NCBI GenBank assembly: GCA_012845835.1
Contig: JABAKD010000019.1
Location: forward strand, 1,845,501 to 1,909,500
Direction: 5' to 3'
DNA: 64,000 nt
Source of the DNA: Undaria pinnatifida
Lineage: Eukaryota > Sar > Phaeophyceae > Laminariales > Alariaceae
In this document: in pieces, positions 1-23,574 of the stretch
Layout of the letters: each line of letters opens with the position of its first letter
How positions within the stretch are numbered: position 1 is the stretch's first letter
The notes under the pieces: generated by a model
What the model was told of the DNA's origin: nothing
The model's input: only the letters and a program-made list of their open reading frames with translations
Databases searched by the model: none
Made by a program: the position numbers and the translations under genes

Positions 1-550
1 TGGATAAACGGGGAAAAGAAATGGAAAAATGGACAAAAATGAAGAAAAAAAAACGAAAATACACGGGTATTTTCGGGGAATAACTCATGAAATCCTAATT
101 GGTGCAACGAATTCCACGTTGGTCGTGCCGCGTCGCGCTCGGCCACACGACGGACTTGACAAAAAGCGAGCTGAACGGCGGCTGCGGCTATTGGATGGGC
201 CGCATGGCCGCCTTCTGAACCGAGCAGCACAACCGAGGAGTAGAGTTCATGATGCCACTTATCCCAGAAAATGGATGCGGCGCAATATGTTCGAGACGAA
301 CGGGGTTAACCCTACAGTACCTTGGTTGATGGCGTTTGGTTTGGTTGGGGATATCGTAATAGAATGGTGAGGTAAACGTGCAGCAACCATTGTTTTTCTC
401 CCTGCAAGGTTCTTGTCTTGAGGAGCTCTATACCTCAGCCAAAAACTGATTAATTAATAGTGTAGGGTAAACTGAAACTGCAACGTGGTGGACAAACCCA
501 TGGCCCAGGAGTAAAAAATGTTCAAATGCGAAAAACATAAATGACATTAC
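1..550. other. No recognisable feature
   Basis: A 113-codon plus-strand frame at 29-370 resembles nothing known and has no splice context. I see no repeat. Confidence 0.4.
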
Positions 551-554
551 GATG

Positions 555-1845
555 ATTTTGGGTCAAGATGGGCTAAGGAGCCCCGTCGCTCAGAAACGAA
601 AAAGCCCAAAAAGTGCTACCTCTATCGAAGCTCGCGTCGTTAGGTTATGGGCTATAGGGGTAGGGCTAGGGCTGTATAAAATTCAAAGAATATGCCATTC
701 ATTTTATAGAATAACTGGCAAGGTACCCTCACCGAGGAAGCAACCAGTAGAGCTGAGCAAGTGACAGCTATGCTCACCACTGGGCGTCGATTCGACCAAA
801 TGGTTGATAGTCCACACTAACTCGTTCAACGCATGTTCCGTGCGAGAAATTTCTCAGGAGTCGATAGAATGGATGATATCCCAGACTAGCTATTTTAACG
901 CATTGCCATTATACATTCCGAAAAACTCGCCAGGAGTCGATCGAATGATTGATACGCCAAACTCTTTAAACTTATTTACTTCGACAAATTCGCCGAAGTC
1001 GATAGAACGGTTGATGTTCCAAACCAACTATTTCAACACATTTCCTTCCGAGAACATTCCCAGGAGTTGATAAAAATATAAAATTGATGGTCCACGCTAA
1101 CATTTCCTCATTTTCCTTCCGAGAATTTTCCCAGACGTCCATAGTTGATGATCCAACTTAACTCAACACATTGTCTTTCCCAGAATTTTCCCAGGAGCCC
1201 ATAGAATGGTTTATAGTCCACGCAAACTTTTTATTACATCTTCTTTCACAGAAATTCCCGAAGAGCCGATAACACGGTTGATATTCCAAACTAACTATTT
1301 CAACACATTTTTCCTTCCGACATTTTTCCAAGGAGTCAATAGAGTGGTTGATATTCCACACACCACTTGTTCAGCACATTTCCCTTCGGACAGTTTTCCC
1401 GGGAGTCGACAGAATGGTTGATGTTCCAACCTAGCTATTTCAACACGTTGTCTTTCCGAGAATTTTCCCAGGAGTCGATAGAATGGTTGATAGTCCACAC
1501 TGACTCTCCATTGCATCTTTCCTCCCAGAATTTCCCAGGAGTCGATAGAATGGTTGATATTCCAAACTATACCTTTCAACACAATTTTCCATCCGAGAAA
1601 TTGTGCAAGGTGCTCAGCGTTAGGGTTTAACGCTAGTAAGTACAATAGGGACAATCATTTTGTCGAAGTTTGGGCCGAGTCGTACACAGCTCTTGCGTTG
1701 CCTATACATCTACTGTAAGTACATACCAGGTAGTCAATAATTTGGTAAAAGCACCAATGGACGAGTGCTACGACAGAGGTGGCGCTTTGGGATTTTCTTT
1801 TTTTGTTCTGAGTGATGCAACTCCTTAACCCAAAATCGCCGGACC
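555..1845. repeat. Inverted repeat pair flanking a tandem array
   Basis: An ~85-base segment at 555-640 recurs inverted at about 1760-1845. Read in matching orientation they encode GLRSPVAQKRKSPKSATS and GLRSCITQNKKRKSQSATS, so the similarity is clear. Between them lies the ~70-bp array. The pair could be ends of a mobile element. Confidence 0.6.
800..1620. repeat. ~70-bp degenerate tandem array
   Basis: About eleven units begin near 857, 932, 1005, 1060, 1132, 1195, 1261, 1335, 1401, 1470 and 1541. The core is ggagtcgatagaatggttga followed by a ttccaaactaactatttcaa-like part. Confidence 0.85.
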
Positions 1846-2224
1846 GCCACTTTTGTTTTGCAAAATGAACTTTGTGCATACTTGGGCAATGGACTTGTTC
1901 ATCGGCTTGCACATTTATTTTTACCAAAATCAGTTTTTGGCTTCCTACTATACCAACTCACACGCCGTTGGCGACAGTTACAAAATATTTACCAGCGCGA
2001 GTTCCTAGCGAGAGCTACAACAATATATTTCAGTTCGTATGTTCGTACATCTATGGTGTGTGATGCTGTAGGCTAGAACATACTAAAACGGCGGCATACC
2101 TGAACGCATGGCATTCTCGTCGCGCCACCGACCAGGACGACGTGGTCAATCATTCTTCCCTGCGGAAAGCGCCTTAGCTTGGCGTTCCCCTCCATTTTCC
2201 GGGAAACCTCCGCCATGGAAGACA

Positions 2225-2670
2225 CCTACTAACAGTTTCACACAAAACAACAGATTCATATAGAAAGCAGGTTCTCAGCAATGTATTTAGAAGATCACAG
2301 CAGTTTAAATGCAGACAGTAGAAGATCAAGGCACCTAGTTCAACAGAAAACAGCAGATTTACAGAGAATTGTTTCTTCTAAAACGGTCTACAAGAATACC
2401 AGATACTTGTAAGATATGTTCTACATGCAGCGAGTTAAAAAGGTCAATCAAGGCAGAAATTTTTCACAGAAAACAGAAGATTCACACAGAAAGCAATTTC
2501 TTAGAAAACGGTTTCGAAGGAGACAGTTACTACAGTAACAGTTCAACAGAACAGCAAATTCACACAGGAAACAGTGTTCTAGAATACAACACTCGCCAAA
2601 TAAGGCACCCAGTTTCGGACGAAACGGCTAATTCATACAGCAAGCAACTTGTTACAAAACCGTTCAGAAG
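2225..2670. repeat. Degenerate cagaaaacagcagattcac repeat
   Basis: Units of roughly 35-50 bases rich in CAGA/AACA recur with varying spacing. No reading frame of interest. Confidence 0.6.
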
Positions 2671-3245
2671 AAGCTAGCGATATCATAGGGTAAACAATCA
2701 ATAGTAAATACAGAGATTTTAAAAGGAGAAAATTAATCGGGACACCAACGTTAGTTCCAGTTTTTGTGCGCACAACGATTTTTTCAACACCCAACCCCTG
2801 ATCCTACCCGGACCCGATCCCACCCTGGGTATATAAAATATAAATAGCCATCCGCAGGAGCCAAAAGAGGCCGACAGCGCGAAGCGCGAACCGTCATGTC
2901 ACGTGTTGGTCGGTTTGTTGGTCCATGTACCAGGTATCGGTTATGTTTTTGGTTCACATGTATCTTGAACTATGTGCGTTGGCGGTTGGCGCAAAAAAAA
3001 ACGCCCTTAGTGTTCTATAGATGTCCCGGACGTTTTCGTGAAAAGGTCAACCACGGCAAGACACTTATTTTTACAGTATGGTCTTTTTTCCCTTGCAAAT
3101 CGTTTGGTGTGCTGACTTGCACATGTTTTGCCCTCGTGTTCATTGCGGTTGGCATTGCATGCCATCATGGCCAAATCACCTTGCTGTACTTGCAAGGCCT
3201 TGTAGTTTGTGACCTCAGAGCTCGTCTCCCTAGGAGGCGTTGGCT

Positions 3246-3325
3246 CGGACACTGGTTGTGCTGGATGTAGATGGGTGAAAACATGAGTTTAACGTGAAAA
3301 CACACACAGAAAGAAGCAGGAAACT
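3246..3325. repeat. Dispersed repeat, copy 1 (copy 2 at 39630-39705)
   Basis: ggacactggttgtgctggat and the following gtttaacgtgaa segment are shared with 39630-39705 in the same orientation. The rest of 2680-4400 shows nothing else I recognise apart from the MSFDE-type copy at 3935-4025. Confidence 0.7.
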
Positions 3326-3934
3326 CGAAAGAACTTTTTTAGAAAACGGTTTAGAACAAAACAGGATACGTAGATATATACCGGTACGACGTAGCTAAAA
3401 TAAAAATATGTGGGGAAGGGAAATCGGCAAATGGTTGCCAGAGAGTCACAGGAGAGATACTACTGCTTTACGGAAAGGATATTCGGTTTATATCGAAACG
3501 GCGTCTACACTATATTGTCGGAGCGCAAAATCTATAACAGTACGATGTAATAACAGAATGTTAAACGTAAAAACCGACCCTTTTACTACAACACAAATAT
3601 CCTACGCTATTTGTAAGTACTTTGCCCCTAAAACGTGGGTGCAGCCAGTTCTAAAGGAGTTTAAAAGTCAGAGTGCAAAACTTCTTTAATTAAACTTTAC
3701 CCCGCAAGAAATGTCCTGTTGTACTGAACGGTTTAGTTACATAAATTTCAGGAAGGTTTAACAATGCTAGGTTACCGAGTAACCTTCGCTGTTTTTATTG
3801 TTATTGTTACCAGACACACAAGCGAATTATGTATTACCAATCCAACACTTGGTCGTGCATGATAAATAATGTAATACAATGTAATCTTATATTGGGTCCT
3901 GACTCATGAAACTTATTGAAAACGGGCGATCGAT

Positions 3935-4025
3935 GTAGTGCGCAGCTTGCAAGGATGAGCATCGACCCTAAATTCATCGAACTCACAGCTGACAGTTGTT
4001 AGAATAAATTTATAAAATACAATTT
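3935..4025 (+). repeat. MSFDE-family dispersed repeat
   Basis: One of at least four copies with gcgcagcttgcaaggatgag then a tcgaactcacagctga core. Here the reading is MSIDPKFIELTA. Other copies: 22786-22880 (minus), 18820-18895 (minus), 63880-63960 (plus), with a fragment near 62925. Confidence 0.65.
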
Positions 4026-4414
4026 CGCGATTTAGTCGTGGCTTCTGCACTTAGTACTATTAAAATTGTATTGCGAACCTGGCATTTTCTAGGTTGTTTT
4101 TTTTTTTCTTCGTTTTGGTTGCATTTGAGTTGCTGTGGATTTCGATTTTGGTTTTGTTTTAGCCTTTCCTTTTCGTTTAACTTTGCACATTTCGTTGTAT
4201 TAGTTTACTTTTGCTTTTCGATACAGTTTATACTATAGTCAAGCAGCTTTGGTTTAAACCTAAAAACACATAGTTTTAGCTTTGATTTTAGGTTTTGGTT
4301 TACTTCGCAACCTTAGCTTTTGACACAGCTCAACCGCTGCTGCTTCTATATGTACGTACGGCCCCACCTCCATTCCCAACCTCTCCCTGCCTCCCCCACT
4401 CCCCACCAACTCGC

Positions 4415-4606
4415 CTGCTTCCGGATGGACTTAGACTGCGCCCTCGCCTTTTTCCTCGCGTTCGACTGCTGACTCCGCAACTTCCTGAGACTATCACCCT
4501 CACTGTCACTGTCACCATAGCCCCCCCCTTCCCGTGCGCTTCGTGGGTCTTCAGCGTCGTAGTCCATGAAAGCGCCGGTTTCTCCCGGTAGGCTAACGTC
4601 GGCCAT
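4415..4606 (-). CDS. First exon of an unrecognised gene (MADV exon)
   Basis: The ATG at 4606 opens MADVSLPGETGAFMDYDAED, then a Gly/Asp/Ser stretch and a basic tail ending KARAQSKSIRKQ, 64 codons to a CAG/GCGAGT donor (GC type). The product is not recognised. Further exons, if any, should lie towards position 1, but I found none convincing. The 5' flank carries a series of CCAATCAGCG-like boxes, and copies of this start exon with its flank recur at 4795-4845, 9838-9905 and 10040-10080. Confidence 0.5.
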
Positions 4607-4619
4607 GATGGCTGCCTCC

Positions 4620-4990
4620 CTGACCAATCATCGATTAGTTTCATACAGCAGTAGCCAACCGGCGATTAGATTGATACAGCAGTAGAGCTGAGATTGGCAG
4701 AGCATTTATTATGCCGAGCATGTATTGCTTCTCGTCGTAGCGCAGGGATTATACATTTTTAGTGTTCTTTAGCGTCGTGGTCCGCGAAAGCGCCGGTTTA
4801 TCTGGGCAGGCAAACGTCGGCCATGATGGCTGCCTCCCTGGCCAATCAGCGATTAGTATAGTTGAGCAGTAGAGCGGGTGATTGGTGGAGCTGTGGTTGG
4901 TAGAGTAGTAGCCAATGAACGATGAGCACGATAGAGTAATAATCCATCAGCGATCAGTATGATGCAACAGTACAGCCGCGATCGGAAGAA
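4620..4990. repeat. CCAAT-box array and decayed copy of the MADV start exon
   Basis: Degenerate ~35-40 bp units built on ccaatcagcgattagtatga, with a decayed copy of the start exon at 4795-4845 (MADVCLPR then a stop). CCAATCAG is the classic NF-Y box and lies upstream of the minus-strand ATG at 4606, so the array may be promoter-derived. Confidence 0.6.
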
Positions 4991-5014
4991 AGTAGAGACT
5001 ATAATTCTAGAGTC

Positions 5015-5033
5015 GCCCGGGGTAGCCCCGGGC
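5015..5033. other. Perfect GC hairpin
   Basis: GCCCGGGG, three-base loop, CCCCGGGC: an 8-bp perfect stem. No gene is adjacent on either side. Confidence 0.7.
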
Positions 5034-5039
5034 TCGATC

Positions 5040-6890
5040 TAAATCCCCATCCTGTTTTTTCCACTTGGGCAATGTACTGCTGGCTGTGTTCTGGGGCCCT
5101 TGTGGCTCGATGGATTGCCGAGGTTCACCTCTTCAGTGCACGGTATGGTCTTGTTTGGATCCGAGATTGGTTCATATTAGAGTGGAATACACAAACTGCC
5201 AGCAGCGCAGCTCTTCACAATACACAGACGTGCGCAGTGGGAGCATGCACGACGACTGGCTGACTGCAAGGGAATTGCGCATACACCACGACAGCAAGCG
5301 CATAGTGTTGCCCGCTTCGCTGACTGCAAGAAAATCGCACAGTTGCTGTTGCTGCTGTCTATAGCAGCAGTGATGATAATCTGCACGGTGTTTTCCCAGC
5401 TGTGACTTCAATTGCTGGGCTCTATCACAAGTCAATTCCCAAGTACCTAGGTCGCCCTTGATATCTGGATGATATAATAAGTATAGTAATGGCAGCCATA
5501 TCAAATCCGACATTTCAATACTGTTTGAATTGCGTACTTCATGTTTTTGCTTAGTTTTCGTTGTCGTCTTGGTCAGAAACAGAAAGGTCGCCGAATTGCT
5601 GGATGTATGGAGATCTTCCTTGCTAACAATATTTCAAAAACGAAGATGAGTCTAAATAACGTTTTCATTTTTTTGTTTCTGTTTCCCCTCATTTTTACTT
5701 TCCAGCTCAACTCGTAAGAGGTTTTACCCTCAGCGACCCTCTGGATGACCCGTGGTCACAGGTATCTTCTCTTCTCCCCCCCGGTACGTGCCTTCAGTTT
5801 TATCGCGCATAGGGTTAAGATTCCCACGTCTCAGCTTTTTCGTGTTCAGACGTGGCCGGCTTCGCAATGGATAAGATGGTGGCTACCTGGTAGTCATCCG
5901 ATGAGAGCTCAAATTTTGCTTTGGGCATGCCCGTGTGTTGAGGTGCCTTGTGGGTCGGGTGTATAGCGTGGTCGGGTATAGTAAAGGTCAAGAGCCTGGT
6001 GCTGTGGGTACAGGTGGGCTGCTTTGATTATTAGGCTGTGCGCGACTGAATGTGCGTTTATCCCATTGACCAGGTATTTCCACCGACACTTCATAAGAGA
6101 GATCATCACGAATGTTAGGCATCATATTATCGTTGAGGAGTTGGCAGACGCGGACGTACTCGTATTATACGTATTAATAGCAAGTTGTTTTTTATCGACG
6201 TTCTTTTCAAGAAAAGGAAACACACCTTCACACTACAACCGAAACCCCATTATTCACACGATGCTGTAGTTGTCCAAAAACAAATCGTAGAAGCCGTTTG
6301 AGCCTCCAATACGGCACCGCTCCTCCCGCAGCGTAGGTTTATCCGATTCCGTCAGCACCAAGTACCCCCGCCCTCTCTGCCTCATGCAGCCCGCTCGTCC
6401 ACCGTGAATTGTAGCCCCAGAGGCTCGCAACGCTCATTTCGCGACCTCATGCCAGCGTTTCAATATCAAATATCAACATTTTCGCGGAGAATTGGTGCTA
6501 TCACGCGTAATATGCCGCGAATCGATCGTTCGACACTCGTTTCTGTAACGCCCAACCTTCGACGCACCCACAACGGTGGGGCACGAGACTGGCCGCTCCA
6601 GCCCACATTTCCCATACTCTAGCCGCCATGAGCTGTCAAAAGCCACGGAGGCGGCGGCATCTTCCATCTCGGCCACGTGAGAAGAGGGCCTTGGCATCGA
6701 AAACAGAATATTGTTATCGTCACGAGCGAGCATATATGTCGGTTGACGGCACTCTTGCCCCTTGACGGACAGCTGTCAAGGACATCCTCCCGACACCAAA
6801 AACTCTCATATTGGTGAAGAGAACTATGTCAAAGCTCGTCAGAAACCCAGTACCAGACATTGGTACTGAGTCAATTACCAGTCATTTTGA
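5040..6890. other. No recognisable gene
   Basis: Short frames occur on both strands but none has family resemblance or clear splice borders. Mixed composition, no tandem repeat seen. Confidence 0.4.
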
Positions 6891-6894
6891 ATTA

Positions 6895-7830
6895 CTCAGA
6901 GCCTGGAGTAGATCGAGTTGAAATGACTGAGTATTCGCCAGTACCCAAAGTACCCCGACCTGAAATGACTGAGTACTCGCGAGTCCCTGGAGTACTATGA
7001 CCTGAAATGACTGAGTACTCGCCAGTACCTGGAGTACTTCGACCTGAAATGATTGAGTACTCGCCAATACCTGGAGTACTGCGATCTGAAGTGACCGAGC
7101 ACTCGCCAGTACCTGGAGTACTTCGACCTGAAATGACTGAGTACTCGCCAATACCTGGAGTACTTCGACCTGAAATGACTGAGCACTCGCAAGTACCTGG
7201 AGTACTTCGACCTGAAATGACTGAGCACTCGCAAGTACCTGAAGTACTTCGACCTGAAATGACTGAGTACTCGCCAATACCTGGAGTTCTGCGACCTGAA
7301 GTGACCGAGCACTTGCCAGTACCTGGAATACTTCGACCTGAAATGACTGAGTACTCGCCAATACCTGGAGTACTTCGACCTGAAATGACTGAGTACTCGC
7401 GAGTCCCTGGAGTAGTTCAGCCTGAAATGGCTTGAGTACTTGCGAGTACCTGGAGTACTTCAGCCTGAAATGACTGAGTATTCGCGCGTCCCTGGAGTAC
7501 TTCAGGCCTGAAATGACTGAGTACTCGCGAGGAGCTGGAGTACTTCGACCTGAAATCACTGAGTCCTCGCGAATGCCTGGAATGCTTCAGCCTGAAATGA
7601 CTGAGTACTCGCGAGGACCTGGAGTACTTCAGCCTGAAGTGACTGAGTACTCGCGAGTGCCTGGAGTACTTTCACCTCAAATGACTGAGTACTCGCGAGT
7701 GCCGGGAGTACTCTAGCCTGAAATGACCGAGTACTCGCGAGTGCCTGGAGTACTTTCACCTCAAACGACAGAGTACTCGCGAGTGCCGGGAGTACTCTAG
7801 CCTGAAATGACCGAGTACTCGCGATTGTGT
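6895..7830. repeat. 42-bp minisatellite, left block
   Basis: About 22 copies of a 42-bp unit. On the plus strand it reads VLRPEMTEYSPVPG (14 residues). On the minus strand it reads VLQVLASTQSFQVE. Long frames therefore stay open on both strands (6882-7559 minus, 7007-7435 plus), as expected for a unit divisible by three without stops. Each unit carries a GAGTACTC palindrome. Confidence 0.95.
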
Positions 7831-8256
7831 AGTCGCGAGTCACAAGAGCTTTCATATATAACTCGCACTGGGTTAAATACAAAGTACTCAATTTCGTCTG
7901 CGCCAAACAAGCATCTTGTGTGCACTCTTACTTTTTCTTTTTTTTTGTACACAGCAGTACATAGGTATTTACGATGACTTTTTTTTTTTTCCTTTCTTTC
8001 CCCCAATATAAAATAGAAAAAAAAACACAGGTCTACAGCAGTAGAAGTAGATCTAGATCTTCTATTACTAAATCTTGGGGCCAATTGATAGATCTATGTA
8101 GAAGATCTTCTACATATTTGCTCAAGTACTGGCTGGCAGCTGCTGTTTCGTATCACCAAGCGGTCTCAGTCTAGTCTACGTCAGGAGGTGGGAGGGGCCA
8201 GTGCCAGTACCAGTACCAGTACATACCAGCAGAGAGAGGTGCGGACCCGCAACAGC

Positions 8257-8712
8257 ATGAGTGAAGCTGGTGGTGGCAAAGGCGGGCTATCTTCTGCACC
8301 AGGGACGTGCGACAACTCACAATCTAGCGCAGCAGCACCGGCACCACCGCCACCATCATCAGCAGATGGCAGCGACGATGAGGAAGATCATGGGCCAAAG
8401 AGCTTCTCGAAAGAGATTGGTGTAGAGGTTGAAGTCCCCACAGCAGTGCCCCAACGCATTGCCGATTACAAGTGCGAGCGGGACTACCACGTCTCCGCTC
8501 GGGCTTTGAGTTCCTTTCTCAGTCGATGGGGACTGCTCTTGGAGAGTGACGTTGAGGGCAAGGAGGGCAAATTCTTGCGCAAGGCGGCTTGGCAGTGCGC
8601 AGCGAGGAGACTAATAAGCTGTAGGGATGGGCACACCAGCAACGCCAACAAGCACATATCCAACAAGCACGGTCTCGGTGGGCCCCGCTCCGACTCCCAA
8701 GGGTACCAATGA
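8257..8712 (+). CDS. Orphan ORF with a BED-like zinc finger
   Basis: MSEAGGGKGGLSSAPGT opens a low-complexity N-terminus (Ala/Pro/Ser, acidic). The C-terminal part has WQCAARRLISC and then HTSNANKHISNKHG, a C-x7-C-x10-H-x4-H spacing like the BED fingers at the start of hAT-type transposases. No transposase core follows: the reading runs into the 42-bp minisatellite and stops after QGYQ. Probably the 5' piece of a transposon ORF or a small gene swallowed by the satellite. Confidence 0.5.
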   Translation: MSEAGGGKGGLSSAPGTCDNSQSSAAAPAPPPPSSADGSDDEEDHGPKSFSKEIGVEVEVPTAVPQRIADYKCERDYHVSARALSSFLSRWGLLLESDVEGKEGKFLRKAAWQCAARRLISCRDGHTSNANKHISNKHGLGGPRSDSQGYQ

Positions 8713-9195
8713 AATGACGGAGTACTCGCGAGTCCCTGGAGTACTTCGATCTGAAATGACTGAGTACTCGACAGTACCTGGAGTACTTCGACCTGAAATC
8801 ACTGAGCACTCGACATTACCTGGAGTACTTCGACCTGAAATCACTGAGTACTCGCGAGTACCTGGACTACTGCGACCTGAAGTGACCGAGCACTCGCCAG
8901 TACCTGGAGTACTTCGACCTGAAATGACTGAGTACTCGCGAGTACCTGGAGTACTGCGACCTGAAATCACTGAGCACTCGCCAGTACCAGGAGTACTTCG
9001 ACCTGAAATGACTGAGTACTCGCGGGTACCTGGAGTAATTCGACCTGAAATGACTGACTACTCGCCAATACCTGGAGTACTTCGACCTGAAATGACTGAG
9101 TACTCGCCAGTACCTGGAGTACGTCGACCTGAAATGACTGAGTACCCGCCAGTCTCTGGAGTACTTCGACCTGAAAAGACTGGTACTGGGTGGTA
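8705..9195. repeat. 42-bp minisatellite, right block
   Basis: About 11 more copies of the unit at 6895-7830, in the same orientation. The two blocks flank an 875-bp insert that contains the BED-like ORF. Confidence 0.95.
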
Positions 9196-9837
9196 CTGGT
9201 ACTCTGACGACTTTTGAACTATTTGATTATAGACCAGTCAAGTAGCTCCCTGGATTAGGCATGGCTAGTTTAGTTTCTAGGAACAAAATAGCCAGGGCTT
9301 CGGTGATTTGCATGGTTACGAACAATCAATCGCACAACTTAATCCACCTGTACGTTGAGTATGTGCGTTGATTGCCAGCACCATTGTCGTATGAATGTGC
9401 TGATTACTTTCGACTCGAAAATAGATACTTGCTCGACCGGCCAGTATACTGGTTTGATCAGTATATCTTTGGCTTGAGATTAGTCAACAGCCACCACTGT
9501 ATACTGGACTGCATCAGTATACTGGGCGCCATTGTTTTGATTTCAGGGACTTCAGGCTTTGAGCATATGATGCAAAGTTTTTGGGACTTTTTTCGGGATT
9601 GCTCGCCGAGCTCAGGGAGCAGGACCGCGAGACTTGCCAGATGGCGACGGGTGACATGTGCGGAGGCACCGCCGCAAGCGTGTGGCCGTCGGGGTCCTGA
9701 GGCGGAAGCTATTAGCCGCGGTGAAAAAAATTCTATTAAAAACTGCGGTAAAAAAACTACGGTCAAGCAAAGCTAAGCCGTCTGAGGAATACACAAACAG
9801 CAACTAAACCCCAAAAGGATTTTGAAAAATAGTCTTC
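9195..9837. other. No gene; CAGTATACTGG motif repeated
   Basis: The near-palindrome cagtatactgg or close variants occurs about four times at 9440-9530. A GC-rich stretch at 9600-9720 is open on the minus strand but not recognised. Confidence 0.4.
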
Positions 9838-10275
9838 AGCGTCTGTCTATGAAAGCGCCGAGTTCTCCGGATAGGCTAACGTCAGCCGTGATAGCCGCTT
9901 TCCTGACCAATCAGCGATGATTACGATGCCGCACTAGCCACTTAGCGATCAGTATGGTAGTGCAATAGAACTTTGATTGGTAGAGAAGTGACTAGATCAG
10001 TATGGTAGTGCAGTAAAACTTTGATTGGTAGCACAGTGACGCAGGCCAACGTCGGCCATGACGGTCGCCTCTCTGATCAATAAGTGAGCGACAAAATAAC
10101 TCAGTATCCAATCAGCGATTAGTATGATAAAGTATTAGCGAATCAACGATGGGTATGATAAGAGTAGTAGCCAATCAGCGATGAATATGATAAGAGTACT
10201 AGCCAATCAGCGATTAATACGCTCAAGTACTAGCCAATCAGCGATTACCTCGTTTGAGTACTAGCCAATTAGCGT
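9838..10275. repeat. Second CCAAT-box array with two MADV exon copies
   Basis: Two decayed copies of the 4606 start exon (9838-9905, ATG changed to ACG; 10040-10080, MADVGL kept) and then five or so ~37-bp units of agccaatcagcgattagtat. Same composition as the array at 4620-4990. Confidence 0.65.
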
Positions 10276-10310
10276 GCATTGGACGGTAGAGCAGCCAGCA
10301 GTAGAGCGGT

Positions 10311-10640
10311 GAAAAGCGTGTTTGCGATTTTCAATCTCTGTTGGACTGAAAAATATACGAAAAACATTGAAGTCAACGAATGTCGGCCAACCAAACCCCG
10401 AAAAAAATACGTTACAAAAAACAAAAATGGTATATCTAGGAAAACGTATTTCGTAACCATTTTTTCGCTGATTGTTCGTGGGTTGGGTTGGCCTTGGATT
10501 GTGGCGGTTGACGGTTTCAATACGATTATTACATGTTTTCCTGCCCAACTCGTGCCCAACCAAACTTGGTACATTGCAAACACCCTCAGAACAGTAGGGT
10601 GTTTGGGAGATACTAGCTTTGGTTGGGTAGCAGGTGAGTC
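10311..10640. repeat. Dispersed repeat family (copies at 10735-10870 and 31588-31885)
   Basis: The shared core includes gcgtttgcgattttgga-like, acggtttcaatacgatt-like and caaacttggtacattgcaaa-like parts in the same order and orientation as at 31588-31885, and more weakly at 10735-10870. Non-coding. The remainder to 11760 has no recognised gene. Confidence 0.65.
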
Positions 10641-11760
10641 GGAAAACATGTAATATAAGTATTGAACCCGTCGAACGCCACAGCTAAAGTCTAACCCAAC
10701 CCCACGAAATTAAGTTAGAAACACGCTTGCCAACTTTTTTTAACGTTTTAACCTGTTTTGTTAATGGGTCTCTGGTTGGCCTTGGGCTATAACATCCGTC
10801 GGTCTCAATATTATTTTTACATTTTGTCCAACCCAACAAAGGTTTGGAAATCGCCAACACCCTAGTGCATAGTAGAGCAATGATGGGACCTACTGCTAGT
10901 CATAAGAAGACCTAGTGTCGGCAAGACCCTACTATAAATACACTAAAACCCGCGTTGCCAACAAAATCAATATCAAGCCTGTCATACTATAACACAAGCC
11001 TTACTATAAACAACAAGACCTAGAAACTGACAAGAAACGCCATCACTCTCAATAAAACCTCCTGCTGCACTACTAACAAAACCCAGTAGTAAGATCAATG
11101 TAACCGTCAATGAGACCAACCGCGGTCGGGGCACTTATTTTTGGCCGTGGTGCAACAACGGTGGCACCTGTCATAGCCCATCATACTTGTATATGGGGGT
11201 CATTCCATCTCAACATCACCAAAACATGCACAGTAGGGGCCCTCGGAGCAAGGCGATGGTGTGCCAGTGCGATATGACCGCCTTATTGGGGGAAGCCGCC
11301 TTATTCAGTCCTGGTTATGAGTGCAATTCCCTATTAATAGTTGCACCAAGCGGTTTGGACCGCCTTATATGGGGATACCGCCTTACTCAGACCGCCTTAT
11401 CGGGGGACCCCTGCTGTTCATGGAATGATATTACATGACTGCGTGCACCGGTACTTCTGTCATATTTGTCTGGTTTACTGATGTTTCGTTTTTCGTATCC
11501 AGTTCCTTGATCGCACTTCCGAATCTCCTCACTGCCTTTGCGATTCACCAGGTGTCTTCTCTTGTCTCGTAGTCTGTGACCACAGATCTTGTGCCCTTCT
11601 AAAATGGGATGAGGAACCACTGTAGACACTGGATGTGCTGGGAGTCGATCGGTAGCAAGGACGATGTAACTAGGCTCAGGGATTGCCGTATATAAAGTGG
11701 CACTTTCCAGTGTGAAAAAAAAACGCATTAACAAAAAACACAACACAAACACACACGTAC

Positions 11761-23221
<11,461 letters not shown>

Positions 23222-23574
23222 AAAGGGAAAAGGGTGAGGGAGCCCCCCTCCCCCACCCAGTTGGGGAGACGGGGGTGATGAGCCATGTTGCCGATGTTGG
23301 CCTCTTCCCGAAAAATAAGAAAACGAAGAAAATGAAGAAGAGCAAGAACAAGAAAACGAAGGAGAAGAACAAGAAGCACGAGAAAGACAAGAACAAGAAA
23401 GAGGAGAAGAAGAAACAGCGGAACTTGTGGCGGCCCGGGAACTCGCGCGGTGCAACCAGTGTCGGCCACCGAAAGCAAAGGTTGCTCCACCGGAGAACCC
23501 CGTTGCTAAGGAATGGCGGCGGTGGAAGGGAGGTCGGGGGGAAGGGGAAGCAGCGCGGGGTCAGAGGGTAGTGA

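Noticed and set aside
6882-7559. 225-codon frame in the 42-bp array as a gene
   Set aside because: A stop-free 42-bp unit gives open frames on both strands automatically; no start or splice context favours it.
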